From: Tethybacter castelli
GTDB lineage: Bacteria; Pseudomonadota; Gammaproteobacteria; Tethybacterales; Tethybacteraceae
Assembly (NCBI GenBank): GCA_036679665.1
Contig: JAZHEJ010000065.1
Span: 1-36,958 of the forward strand
Length of the DNA stretch: 36,958 nucleotides
Direction of reading: 5' to 3'
This document shows positions 24,759 to 33,138 of the stretch, in pieces. Each line of letters opens with the position of its first letter. Position 1 is the first letter of the stretch. Both the position numbers and the translations under genes were made by a program. Under the pieces are notes generated by a model. It did not search any database, was not told where the DNA came from, and saw only the letters and a list, made by a program, of their open reading frames with translations.

Positions 24759-25487
24759 TTACGCCGCATAAATGGGTATCGAGTTGTGTTCAACGCCTTG
24801 AAGTTGCCTGCCGCCTGTCTTCGGCGTCCGCCCACCCCATTGTTTGAAAAAGAAATGAACTTGTTTGCGCGCGCATAAATCTCGAATATCGTAAACCCAC
24901 TTTGGCTCCATCGGGCGTGCATGAGGGCCGCTTTCTCCGCCAACGATGACCCAAGATATTCCTGCAAGATCGATATCTCCCACGGGACCTAAAAGTGGTT
25001 CAATGGACAAAAAACGAACGGGAACCGGAGCGGCGCGAAGATGGTGGATTCTGGTGCTTGCCGCGCGATCCTCGACTGACACGCCGCACCAGATATGATC
25101 TGGCGCATTTTGCTTGGCGTATCTGTGCAGAAGGTAATTCTTCATAAGCGAACTGCGCTTTGTCAATATCTGATAGATATGGCGGTCCTCCGCTTCCATC
25201 GTGTCAAACACTTTGTCAATGAACTTGCGATCCACACCCTTGTGAAACAAATCGCTCATTGAATTGACGAAGATTTTGCGCGGTTTTTTCCATCGTGCCG
25301 GTTGGTCTAACCGTGCCGGCCACAAGCGAAGATCAAAACCTTGTTCGTAAGGATGCCCTTCAATACCCCTCCATCTTTCGGCGAAACGCTCAGCATAACA
25401 ATGGTCGCAACCGCGTGTGATCTTTGTGCAACCAGTTACCGGGTTCCAGGTCGCGTCAGTCCATTCAATCCTAGATTGAGAACTCAT
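24759..25487 (-). CDS. DUF5131 (phage Gp37/Gp68-like) protein
   Basis: A 242-residue member of the Gp37/Gp68 (DUF5131) family. The N-terminus IEWTDATWNPVTGCTKITRGCDHCYAERFAERW carries the three-Cys motif (C20, C27, C30), thought to be related to the radical-SAM cluster motif. FVNSMSDLFH and FLSIEPLLGPVGDIDL and GGESGPHARPM are also typical. Biochemical function is not established. In many genomes such proteins sit beside a three-Cys-motif partner (TcmP); none is seen here. A 173-base internal piece is repeated as a pseudogene at 22903-23075, so this gene is the right border of the AT-rich island. Confidence 0.88.
   Translation of the reverse strand: MSSQSRIEWTDATWNPVTGCTKITRGCDHCYAERFAERWRGIEGHPYEQGFDLRLWPARLDQPARWKKPRKIFVNSMSDLFHKGVDRKFIDKVFDTMEAEDRHIYQILTKRSSLMKNYLLHRYAKQNAPDHIWCGVSVEDRAASTRIHHLRAAPVPVRFLSIEPLLGPVGDIDLAGISWVIVGGESGPHARPMEPKWVYDIRDLCARKQVHFFFKQWGGRTPKTGGRQLQGVEHNSIPIYAA
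24857..25029 (-). repeat. 173-bp direct repeat, right copy (inside the DUF5131 gene)
   Basis: The partner of 22903-23075, in the same orientation and with no indels. About 1.8 kb separates the copies. Confidence 0.85.
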
Positions 25488-25585
25488 GCAGAATATCCGG
25501 GCACAATCGCTATCGTAATACGATCAAAGGTTGAAAAGAGCTAGGACATAGTTCAAAGCCTAATCAACCATTTTCCGACTTGAGT

Positions 25586-25816
25586 TCACGCTGAAAGTTC
25601 GGAACCGCAGTGCTTACACTTTTTCGCATCTTTGTCGACACCGCCTTTACATTCCGGGCATTTGTGTGTCGAACCTAAAATCAGCAGAAAGATAATTGCG
25701 ATTAAAGGACTGGCAATTAACGCTATGAAAAACCAGATGATGAGTCCGCGCCCAAATCTTTTGGCCAGCAAACATACCGCCAGGGCCAGAAAAATCCAAA
25801 ATAAGACTATTTCCAT
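25586..25816 (-). CDS. Small membrane protein with C-terminal zinc ribbon
   Basis: 76 residues. Two hydrophobic helices (about 3-18 and 25-47) are followed by HKCPECKGGVDKDAKKCKHCG, a four-Cys zinc ribbon (C53, C56, C67, C70). Both tails are probably cytoplasmic. Proteins of this layout are common and mostly uncharacterised. It stands alone between the DUF5131 gene and the aldolase gene. Confidence 0.8.
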   Translation of the reverse strand: MEIVLFWIFLALAVCLLAKRFGRGLIIWFFIALIASPLIAIIFLLILGSTHKCPECKGGVDKDAKKCKHCGSELSA

Positions 25817-25998
25817 TGGCGTCTATCTTAGCACTTTACGCCATGAGTTAATTATGTTTAGTTTAGTAATTGAACCGGCTAATATAAAACGGTTTTTGAC
25901 ACTCAAGTTCAACTTTTTAACCTGAAATTACTATAATGTGCGCTATGGTACACGTGGCATGTCAGCTTTGATAAGTACGCAACACACCAAGGAAAAAG

Positions 25999-28065
25999 AT
26001 GCTAACTAACAACTGGTCCCAGCGCGATGCCAACGCGCTGACGCGTAAAGCCGGCCGCAACTCGGCTGACCGCGAGCTAGCCTTGCGGGTATACACCTCG
26101 CGCCTGATCGGCAACGAGCCGGATTTGGTTATGCACGGCGGTGGCAACACTTCATTTAAAGCAAAGCGCAAGGATATCTACGGCAAGCAGACAGACGTTC
26201 TGCATATCAAAGGCAGTGGCTGGAATTTGGACAGTATTGAGGCGCCGGGCCTGCCGGCTGTCAGACTTAAGCCGCTTCATAAGTTGCGCGCCTTGCGCGC
26301 GTTGGGCGACCAAGATATGGTCAATGCGCTCAGGTGCAATTTGCTTGATGCGGGCGCTCCGACCCCTTCGGTCGAAACTTTGCTTCACGCCTATCTGCCG
26401 CACAAATATGTCGATCACACTCATGCCGGAGCATTTATGGTATTGGCCAATTTGCCGGATGTAAAAAAGGTGATCCAAGATATTTTCGGCTCCAAAATGG
26501 CCTTGGTTCCGTATATCGCACCGGGGTTTGAGCTCGCCAAGGCCGCGGCGGATATTTTTGACGACGATCCTAGCGTCGAAGGCATGGTACTGGCCAACCA
26601 CGGCCACTTTACGTTTGGAGATAGCGCTCGCGAGTCGTATACCAAGGTGATTGAACAAACCAACAAAGTGTTGCGCTGGCTGGCAAAACGAAGCAATATA
26701 AAACCTAGTTTTAAAGCGACGCGCCCGACGCGCAGCGTTGCGGCCGCAACGCGGGTATTACCGTTGCTGCGCGGCGCGCTAGGCGATGCGCTAGCTCAGC
26801 ACAGCCAAAATCCTGATGCCGCGATGCCAATTTTCGATCTGCGTTGCGGGCCTGGCGTGAAGCGCTTTTTGGCGCGCAAAGATTTACGCGAGATGGCTCG
26901 GCGCGGAGTTCCGACCCCGGACCATGTGATTCGCACCAAAGGCAGCCCGTTGCTATTGAGTGAAGCTGAGCTGGACAAAGGACGCCCGGCGATTGATAAG
27001 GCGGTTGCCGCTTATGTGGCCAAATACCAAGACTATTTTGCACGCAATGCCAAACATAGCAAAGAAGCCAAGACGATGCTTGCGCCGACCCCGTCAGTTG
27101 CGTGGATTAGCAACGTCGGCGTAGTCGGGATCGGCCAGGATGCCGCCAAGGCGAAGATCGCCGCTGATCTTGCTGAACAACGTTTGGCGGTGGCGGCGTG
27201 CGCTGAAGATAGCGGCGGTTTCAGGCCGATCAGTCAAGCTGATCAGTTTGAAATGGAATATTGGTCGTTGGAGCAGGCCAAACTCGGCAAAGCCAAACCG
27301 GCGCGTTTGGCGGGTAAAGTCGCGTTGCTTACCGGCGCCGCCGGCGCGATTGGCGCGGCCACCGCGCAAGCCTTCGCCCGGCAAGGATGCGAACTGGTGC
27401 TGATTGATCAAAATCGCGCCGCGTTAGCCAACCTGAACGATATGCTTGGCGGCAATCACTTGACGGTGGTATCGGACATAACCAAAGCCGGTTCCGCGCA
27501 GCAGGCAGTTGCCGCCGGGGTGGCGCGCTATGGCGGATTGGATATTCTGATTTCGAATGCCGGCGCGGCGTGGACCGATCCGATAATCGAGATCAACGAC
27601 GCTAAATTACGTCGCAGCTATGAGCTGAATTTTTTTGCTCATCACCGCTTTGCCCAGACGGTGGCGAAACTGCTGATTGACCAAGGCCGCGGCGGACAGA
27701 TCCTCATCAATGTTTCCAAGCAGGCGGTAAATCCTGGCAAAAATTTTGGCGCATATGGATTGCCCAAGTCGAGCGCGATGTTTTTAGTAAAACAACTCGC
27801 CTTGGAGTTGGGCGGCCATGGGATCCGGGTCAACGGTTTAAATCCGGATCGCATTCGCTCCGGAATCCTCACCGGTTCATTTATTCAAGAACGCGCCCAA
27901 GCGCGCGGTGTGACTCCCTCACAGTACATGGGTAGCAACCTGCTAGGCAAGGAAGTTGAAGCGCGGCATGTCGCGGACGCGTTTTTGGCGCTGGCGTGTA
28001 GTGAGCGGACCACCGCGCATGTCATGACCGTTGACGGCGGCAATATCGAAGCTTCATTGCGCTAA
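25999..28065 (+). CDS. Bifunctional class II aldolase / short-chain dehydrogenase (RhaD-like)
   Basis: A 688-residue fusion. The N-terminal class II aldolase domain (about 1-430) has HGGGNTS, PSVETLLH (E126) and VDHTHAGAF with metal-binding H140 and H142, plus VLANHGHFTFG. The C-terminal SDR domain (about 435-688) has the nucleotide motif TGAAGAIGAA, ISNAG and the YGLPK catalytic Tyr/Lys near 585-589. In rhizobia and Bacillus such fusions cleave rhamnulose 1-phosphate to DHAP and lactaldehyde and oxidise or reduce the lactaldehyde. The exact substrate is inferred. The ATG is preceded by AAGGA five bases upstream. It abuts the convergent FGGY kinase gene with no spacer. Confidence 0.93.
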   Translation: MLTNNWSQRDANALTRKAGRNSADRELALRVYTSRLIGNEPDLVMHGGGNTSFKAKRKDIYGKQTDVLHIKGSGWNLDSIEAPGLPAVRLKPLHKLRALRALGDQDMVNALRCNLLDAGAPTPSVETLLHAYLPHKYVDHTHAGAFMVLANLPDVKKVIQDIFGSKMALVPYIAPGFELAKAAADIFDDDPSVEGMVLANHGHFTFGDSARESYTKVIEQTNKVLRWLAKRSNIKPSFKATRPTRSVAAATRVLPLLRGALGDALAQHSQNPDAAMPIFDLRCGPGVKRFLARKDLREMARRGVPTPDHVIRTKGSPLLLSEAELDKGRPAIDKAVAAYVAKYQDYFARNAKHSKEAKTMLAPTPSVAWISNVGVVGIGQDAAKAKIAADLAEQRLAVAACAEDSGGFRPISQADQFEMEYWSLEQAKLGKAKPARLAGKVALLTGAAGAIGAATAQAFARQGCELVLIDQNRAALANLNDMLGGNHLTVVSDITKAGSAQQAVAAGVARYGGLDILISNAGAAWTDPIIEINDAKLRRSYELNFFAHHRFAQTVAKLLIDQGRGGQILINVSKQAVNPGKNFGAYGLPKSSAMFLVKQLALELGGHGIRVNGLNPDRIRSGILTGSFIQERAQARGVTPSQYMGSNLLGKEVEARHVADAFLALACSERTTAHVMTVDGGNIEASLR

Positions 28066-29430
28066 TTAAGCTCTGGCGCGCTGACGCCAAAGCTGCCGAT
28101 ATTGTTGGAGTACATTGTCATCCGCAAACGGAGTTATTTGGCTTAGTTGCGGAGCACCAAGATCCGGATAAGCCAGATATGCGGCGCCGGAGGCGCTGCC
28201 GGTCATACCCGGGCATGCCCATATTTGCTGATTGGCGCGTAGGGTGGCAAGGGTGCCAAGAAACAGCTCATTACCGGCAAACGGGCCGGTGACAATGATC
28301 GGGCCTTCGGGGCTAGACAAATCCAGACAGTAGTCTTGCACCATGGCACAGTACAAAGTTGCGGCGCTAGCAAGCAGTTGGGGCGTAAGCTTAGTCAAAT
28401 TGACATTGCGGCTGGGCACACAATGCTGGAACGGTCCTCCTTGGCCGCCTTGGGGTGGTAAATACATGGCGTCAAGGTTGATACATTCGCGCAACGCATC
28501 AAAATCGCAGGTAACATCTTGGCCGGCGGTAAGGTTGGCGAATTCGCGCCCGCCCATCCAGCGTGAAGAGGCAATCGGGGTGCCGTGCATTGAAACGTTT
28601 GCCGCGCAATCAAATTCTGGAACCAGGCCGTCAAGCGATGAACCCACGGCGAGGTTGATGATCCAAGTACCGGTTGAACTCAAGGTGAACGGTTGGGGCC
28701 GATCAAGCCACGGCAACAATGTGGCATTGCTGTCATGGATGCCGCACAGCACTTGGCAGGTTATATCCAGCCCGGTGTCGCGCGCGACATCCGGATGAAT
28801 GGTGGCTAACACCTCGTCGGCTTTGCGTGGCGCGGGAAACAGATGTTGCCAATTCATTTTGCCAACCAAAGACGAGTACGTTTGAGCTTTAGGCGCCCAT
28901 AAGTCCGAATGACTGCCGATCGATGATATTTCTCCTGCAACCGCGCCAGATAATTTGTAGCTCCAGTACTGCGCGTAGTTCAGGATATTTCGCACCTGGG
29001 CAAATTGATCCGGATACGTTTGGGCGATCCAAAATATACCGCGTCCGTAATTTAGCCCTCCTGGCAAAGGAGGGCTCAGTGTTTCTGTAAACGGCGGGCG
29101 GATTTGGGCATACACATCTTCGCATTGATCCGGCCCTGAATCTTCATAGTCCAGCACCGGCAAAACCAGATCGGCATCGTCAATCAGCGCACAGGTCGCG
29201 CCGTGGGCCGAAGGTATGATCTTGTTAATCGCAAATTTAGGCGCGCACTGTTGGAGTTCGCTGATCAGCCAAGCCCAGATCCCGGTTACGTCAAGGTGCG
29301 TATAAGGCGGCCCTGAACATGAGGTGAAATTGCGTTCGTTGGCGTACAAGATGTTGCCGTCGCTTGCCACCGCGCAAATCTTGGCGTTGGTTTTGCCGAT
29401 ATCACAGACTATCACCGCTGATTGTTTCAT
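28066..29430 (-). CDS. FGGY carbohydrate kinase, rhamnulokinase/fuculokinase-like
   Basis: A 454-residue sugar kinase of the FGGY family. The nucleotide-site start is VIVCDIGKTNAKICAV; CGIHDSNATLLPW carries the catalytic Asp, and STGTWIINLAVG is the adenosine-site block. The DIGKTN variant rather than DLGTSG separates it from glycerol and xylulose kinases and links it to rhizobial RhaK-like and fuculokinase-like enzymes. The convergent aldolase fusion suggests it makes the ketose phosphate that the aldolase cleaves. No rhamnose or fucose isomerase is in the window. Confidence 0.85.
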   Translation of the reverse strand: MKQSAVIVCDIGKTNAKICAVASDGNILYANERNFTSCSGPPYTHLDVTGIWAWLISELQQCAPKFAINKIIPSAHGATCALIDDADLVLPVLDYEDSGPDQCEDVYAQIRPPFTETLSPPLPGGLNYGRGIFWIAQTYPDQFAQVRNILNYAQYWSYKLSGAVAGEISSIGSHSDLWAPKAQTYSSLVGKMNWQHLFPAPRKADEVLATIHPDVARDTGLDITCQVLCGIHDSNATLLPWLDRPQPFTLSSTGTWIINLAVGSSLDGLVPEFDCAANVSMHGTPIASSRWMGGREFANLTAGQDVTCDFDALRECINLDAMYLPPQGGQGGPFQHCVPSRNVNLTKLTPQLLASAATLYCAMVQDYCLDLSSPEGPIIVTGPFAGNELFLGTLATLRANQQIWACPGMTGSASGAAYLAYPDLGAPQLSQITPFADDNVLQQYRQLWRQRARA

Positions 29431-29498
29431 CTGTTTAGGTCAAACTTTGAAAAAAAGCGCAAGTCGCCTGATGCGCCAAGCACCCACGCAATCAATAA

Positions 29499-30959
29499 TT
29501 AACTTATATCGCGTAGCGGCTTTAGCGCCTGGTAAAGCGCACGATACTTGGCCAAGCGTTCAAGCAGTTTAGAACTCATCGCCGCATCCGGTTCAAACAC
29601 ATCTTGTACTTCAGGAGGATTTGCCAATTGGGCAACCGGTAGGGTTTTGCTGGCGACCGCTGCTAGCTTTGCCGCGCCATAAGCCGGGCCGATATCCGCG
29701 CTCGCGCCGCGCCGGACGGTAAGTCCGGTTGCGGTGGCGATGGTCTGGAGCAGTAAGTTGCTGCGTGCGCCACCGCCAATGGCCAGTGGCCGATCGATTA
29801 CCGTGTCGGTGGCTTCGAACGAAGCTACCGCATCAGCGAAGCTAAACCCGATTGCTTCGATTACCGCGCGCATCATCTGTGCGCGGTCGGTGTTGTCGGC
29901 AAGGCCGTAGAACGCGCCACGGATGTGCGGGTCGCCATGCGGACTGCGCTCGCCGGTCAGATACGGCAAAAATATCGGCACGCGGTCGGTGGGACAGCGC
30001 GAGGCTTCTTTCAATAATGTGGTAATCGGCGTTGCGGTCACATCGGCAAACCAGCTTAGCGGTCTTGCTCCGTTGAGCATGGCCGCGAGCTGATACCACA
30101 TCGCCGGCACGCAGTGGGCAAACGCGTGTACCATCTGCGCAGGATTGGGCTTATATTTGTCGGTCGCGACAAAAAGTTGGCCTGACGTGCCAAGCGAAAT
30201 GAAACTTACTCCGGTCGCGGTCGCCCCGACGCTTACCGCCCCGGTCGCCGCATCGCCCCCGCCCGCGGCAACCGGAATGCCGGCCGGCAATGCCAGTTGC
30301 GTTGCGATATCATCTTTGAGAGTACCGGCGATTTCGGTTCCCTCGTGGCATCGGGGAAGCCAGGCTAGTGAAGTGTCAGAAACAGCGCATAGTTTTTCCG
30401 ACCAGGTTTTTTGTTGTTGATCAAGCCACAAGGTGCCGGCGGCGTCTGAAAAGTCGGTGGCAAGCTCGCCATGCAACAGCATCCCCAAATAATCTTTGGG
30501 TAGCAAGATGTGGGCGATCTTGGCATAGATCTGCGGCTCATGCTGTTTTAACCACATGATTTTGGGGGCGGTAAACCCGGGCATCGGGGTTACCCCGCCA
30601 AGCATGCCGATCTCAGGAAAGTCATGTAACAATCGCGTAGTTTGTTCGTGGCAACGGCCGTCGTTCCACAAAATCGCAGGCCGCAACGGCTTACGATCTT
30701 TGCCTAGCACGACCGCACCGTGCATCTGACCGGATAATCCGATTGCCAGCACGCCGGCAAAACCTTGGTCAAGCTTGCCGCGCAACGCCAGCAGCGCCTT
30801 TTGCAACGCCTGCCACCAGTCGTCGGGATTTTGTTCGCTCCAGTAATCCGCCTGCGACTGTACCGTCAACGGTTCGGTAACAGTGGCGAGCTGATCAAAA
30901 TTTGCGGACAAAGCGACAAGCTTTAGCCCGGAGGTGCCAAGATCAATCCCTAAATACAT
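29499..30959 (-). CDS. xylB: Xylulokinase
   Basis: A 486-residue FGGY kinase matching XylB (EC 2.7.1.17), phosphorylating D-xylulose to xylulose 5-phosphate. It starts MYLGIDLGTSGLKLVAL; IGLSGQMHGAVVL, RPAILWNDGRC and the catalytic GGGDAATGAVSVG are family-specific. The length is typical. No xylA is adjacent, so xylulose probably comes from a polyol dehydrogenase or another route. The tRNA-Ala gene is 54 bases upstream on the same strand, so xylB may be read partly from the tRNA promoter unless it has its own. Confidence 0.94.
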   Translation of the reverse strand: MYLGIDLGTSGLKLVALSANFDQLATVTEPLTVQSQADYWSEQNPDDWWQALQKALLALRGKLDQGFAGVLAIGLSGQMHGAVVLGKDRKPLRPAILWNDGRCHEQTTRLLHDFPEIGMLGGVTPMPGFTAPKIMWLKQHEPQIYAKIAHILLPKDYLGMLLHGELATDFSDAAGTLWLDQQQKTWSEKLCAVSDTSLAWLPRCHEGTEIAGTLKDDIATQLALPAGIPVAAGGGDAATGAVSVGATATGVSFISLGTSGQLFVATDKYKPNPAQMVHAFAHCVPAMWYQLAAMLNGARPLSWFADVTATPITTLLKEASRCPTDRVPIFLPYLTGERSPHGDPHIRGAFYGLADNTDRAQMMRAVIEAIGFSFADAVASFEATDTVIDRPLAIGGGARSNLLLQTIATATGLTVRRGASADIGPAYGAAKLAAVASKTLPVAQLANPPEVQDVFEPDAAMSSKLLERLAKYRALYQALKPLRDIS

Positions 30960-31013
30960 CTCAACAAATAATTTAGCAGAAAAACACTGTCATATGCGCA
31001 TACCAATAATTAT

Positions 31014-31089
31014 TGGTGGAGCCAAGGGGAGTCGAACCCCTCACCTTCTGGATGCAAACCAGATGCTCTACCAGATGAGCTATGGCCCC
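31014..31089 (-). tRNA. tRNA-Ala(UGC)
   Basis: A 76-base cloverleaf on the minus strand. The acceptor arm GGGGCCA pairs with TGGCTCC and keeps the G3:U70 wobble that identifies alanine tRNAs. The anticodon loop is TTTGCAT (anticodon TGC), the T-loop is TTCGACT, and CCA is encoded at 31014-31016. Confidence 0.97.
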
Positions 31090-31123
31090 TGCTATGGTGA
31101 TGCGCTGTTGCATACCGTCAGTC

Positions 31124-31152
31124 TATGTATTTTATGAGTTTCAGCTTGTCAA
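31124..31152 (-). promoter_or_regulatory. Likely promoter of tRNA-Ala
   Basis: On the minus strand a perfect TTGACA (31147-31152) is followed, 17 bases later, by TACATA (31124-31129), which would start transcription about 28 bases before the tRNA. The -10 is only partly consensus. Confidence 0.45.
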
Positions 31153-31322
31153 AATAGGTTTGTTATGGCAGATGATTATTCGAAGCCACGCTTGATTATC
31201 ATAACCATTGCTCCTGCCAAAGTATTGCAATGCCACAATGCGATAGCGCATAAAACTTACCATCGCTAACATAGGGCGTTATTCACCAAATCAATATCAA
31301 TGCATACAATAGGGCGCAAGCT

Positions 31323-31979
31323 ATGACCACCAAAGACGATCACCAGCTGCGAATCGCAATCATCTCCACCTGTCGGCAGATGAACAATCTAGGTATCAAT
31401 CAAGGCACCTCTGGCAACGTCAGCGCCAGGGTGGACGGCGGCTTGTTGATTTCGCCTTCAGCGGTGCCGTATGACCAGATGGAGCCTGTTGATATCGTGT
31501 ATATCGATGATGCCGGCAACCACGAAGCGCGCACCGACAGTCATATCGCTTCGACCGAATGGCGTTTTCATCTGGATATCCTAAATTCACGCGCTGATAT
31601 AGACGCGGTGGTGCATTGTCATTCGATGTTCGCGACCATTTTGTCAACCCGCCGGCAATCGATTCCCGCCTTACATTACATGATCGCAGCGACCGGCGCA
31701 TCGCAGGTGCGTTGCGCCAAATACGCGACCTACGGCACCGCTGAGCTTTCCGCCAACGCGCTAGAAGCACTAGCGGGCAGCGATGCATGCTTGCTGGCTA
31801 ATCACGGGACTATCAGTGTCGGGGCCGATCTTACCAAGGCGTTGTGGCTTGCCAATGAAGTTGAAACGCTTGCCAAGCAATATGTGTTCGCCACTTTGTT
31901 GGGCGGCGCGGAAATTCTTTCCGACGAAGAAATTGAACGGGTTAAAGTTAAGTTCAAAGATTACGGTATCAAGTCGTAA
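31323..31979 (+). CDS. Class II aldolase, FucA/AraD-like
   Basis: A 218-residue zinc aldolase. Conserved elements are NQGTSGNVSAR (substrate phosphate), STEWRFH with Glu79, VVHCHS with metal ligands H98 and H100, and LLANHGTIS with H161, matching the FucA set (E73, H92, H94, H155 in E. coli). It is closest to fuculose-1-phosphate aldolase, which yields DHAP and lactaldehyde, but 5-deoxy-ribulose or ribulose 1-phosphate aldolases look alike. The ATG has AGGG eight bases upstream. It may begin an operon with the isomerase and oxidoreductase genes, separated from them by a hairpin and a possible promoter. Confidence 0.9.
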   Translation: MTTKDDHQLRIAIISTCRQMNNLGINQGTSGNVSARVDGGLLISPSAVPYDQMEPVDIVYIDDAGNHEARTDSHIASTEWRFHLDILNSRADIDAVVHCHSMFATILSTRRQSIPALHYMIAATGASQVRCAKYATYGTAELSANALEALAGSDACLLANHGTISVGADLTKALWLANEVETLAKQYVFATLLGGAEILSDEEIERVKVKFKDYGIKS

Positions 31980-31991
31980 AACACAAAAATA

Positions 31992-32011
31992 GCACCTGCG
32001 AAAGAAGGTGC
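31992..32011. promoter_or_regulatory. Stem-loop upstream of the isomerase gene
   Basis: GCACCT (31992-31997) and AGGTGC (32006-32011) form a 6-bp stem with an 8-base loop. On the minus strand it is followed by TATTTTTGTGTTTT, a weak terminator shape, although no minus-strand gene ends here. It may instead be an operator. Confidence 0.3.
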
Positions 32012-32023
32012 AAATTGCTCTCT

Positions 32024-32029
32024 TATAAT
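32024..32029 (+). promoter_or_regulatory. Possible -10 box for the isomerase-oxidoreductase pair
   Basis: A perfect TATAAT 45 bases before the ATG at 32075, in an AT-rich setting. The -35 is not clear, as at the frcB and second-ABC promoters. Confidence 0.35.
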
Positions 32030-32074
32030 TACTTTGCATGATTGGCAAACTGGATTTATAAAGAGGTAATCACG

Positions 32075-33127
32075 ATGAAAACTATCAAAGGACCCGCACT
32101 GTTTTTAGCCCAATTTGCCGGCGATGACGCACCTTTTAACAATTGGGACAACATCACGCGATGGGCCGCCGAATGCGGCTACATCGGGGTGCAGGTGCCA
32201 ACTTGGGACGCGCGCTTGATTGATCTTGCCACCGCCGCGAAATCGCAGGACTATTGCGATGAATTCAAAGGAGTTGCGCAAAACAACGGCGTCGAAATAA
32301 CCGAGCTTTCTAGTCATCTGCAAGGCCAGCTCGTTGCGGTGCATCCGGCTTATGATGCAGCTTTTGACGGTTTTGCCGCGCCGGAAGTGCGCGGTGCGCC
32401 AACCGAACGTCAAAAATGGGCGGTCGAGCAGGTTAAACAGGCGCTGAGCGCTTCGGCCAACTTGGGATTAAAAGCCCATGCGACGTTTTCCGGAGCGTTG
32501 GCTTGGCCTTATTTGTATCCATTTCCGCAACGTCCGGCGGGACTGATTGAAACCGCCTTTGACGAGCTGGCCAAGCGCTGGCGGCCAATTTTGGATCACG
32601 CCGACGAACGCGGAGTGGACGTGTGCTATGAAATTCATCCGGGCGAGGATTTGCATGACGGGATAACTTTCGAAATGTTTCTTGAACGGGTGCAAAACCA
32701 TGGTCGCGCCAAAATGTTGTACGACCCGTCCCATTACCTGTTGCAGTGCTTGGATTACCTTGCCAACTTGGACATCTACGCCGAACGCATCGGTATGTTC
32801 CACGTCAAAGACGCGGAGTTTCGTCCAACCGGGCGTCAAGGGGTATATTCGGGTTATCAAAGCTGGGTTGATCGCGCCGGACGCTTCCGATCTTTGGGTG
32901 ATGGCCAAATTGATTTCAAAGCGATTTTTTCCAAACTCGCGGCGATGGACTTTGACGGCTGGGCGGTGGTCGAATGGGAATGTTGTCTGAAACACCCTGA
33001 GGACGGTGCCCGCGAAGGCGCGGTTTTTGTCCGCGACCATATCATTCGCGTGACCGAACACGCCTTTGACGACTTTGCCGACAGCGGCGCCGATGATGAG
33101 GCCAACCGCAAAGCGCTTGGAATTTAG
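32075..33127 (+). CDS. Sugar phosphate isomerase/epimerase-type TIM-barrel protein
   Basis: 350 residues from the ATG at 32075, chosen because AGAGGT lies seven bases upstream; a TTG at 32042 would give 11 more residues with no ribosome site. It is an AP-endonuclease-2/xylose-isomerase-like barrel. CYEIHPGEDLHD, LYDPSHYLLQ and FHVKDAEF carry likely metal-binding Glu, His and Asp, and VVEWECCLKHP gives another Glu. It probably isomerises, epimerises or acts on a keto-sugar. It is followed after eleven bases by a Gfo/Idh/MocA oxidoreductase, a pair often found together in sugar and oxidised-sugar (3-keto-glycoside, inositol-like) pathways. The substrate is unknown. Confidence 0.85.
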   Translation: MKTIKGPALFLAQFAGDDAPFNNWDNITRWAAECGYIGVQVPTWDARLIDLATAAKSQDYCDEFKGVAQNNGVEITELSSHLQGQLVAVHPAYDAAFDGFAAPEVRGAPTERQKWAVEQVKQALSASANLGLKAHATFSGALAWPYLYPFPQRPAGLIETAFDELAKRWRPILDHADERGVDVCYEIHPGEDLHDGITFEMFLERVQNHGRAKMLYDPSHYLLQCLDYLANLDIYAERIGMFHVKDAEFRPTGRQGVYSGYQSWVDRAGRFRSLGDGQIDFKAIFSKLAAMDFDGWAVVEWECCLKHPEDGAREGAVFVRDHIIRVTEHAFDDFADSGADDEANRKALGI

Positions 33128-33138
33128 GAGAAGCTGTG

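Noticed and set aside
31014..31089. tRNA-Ala as an integration (att) site for the 23-25 kb island
   Set aside because: No second copy of the tRNA 3' end was found in the window, no integrase is present, and the island lies about 6 kb away with different flanking repeats.
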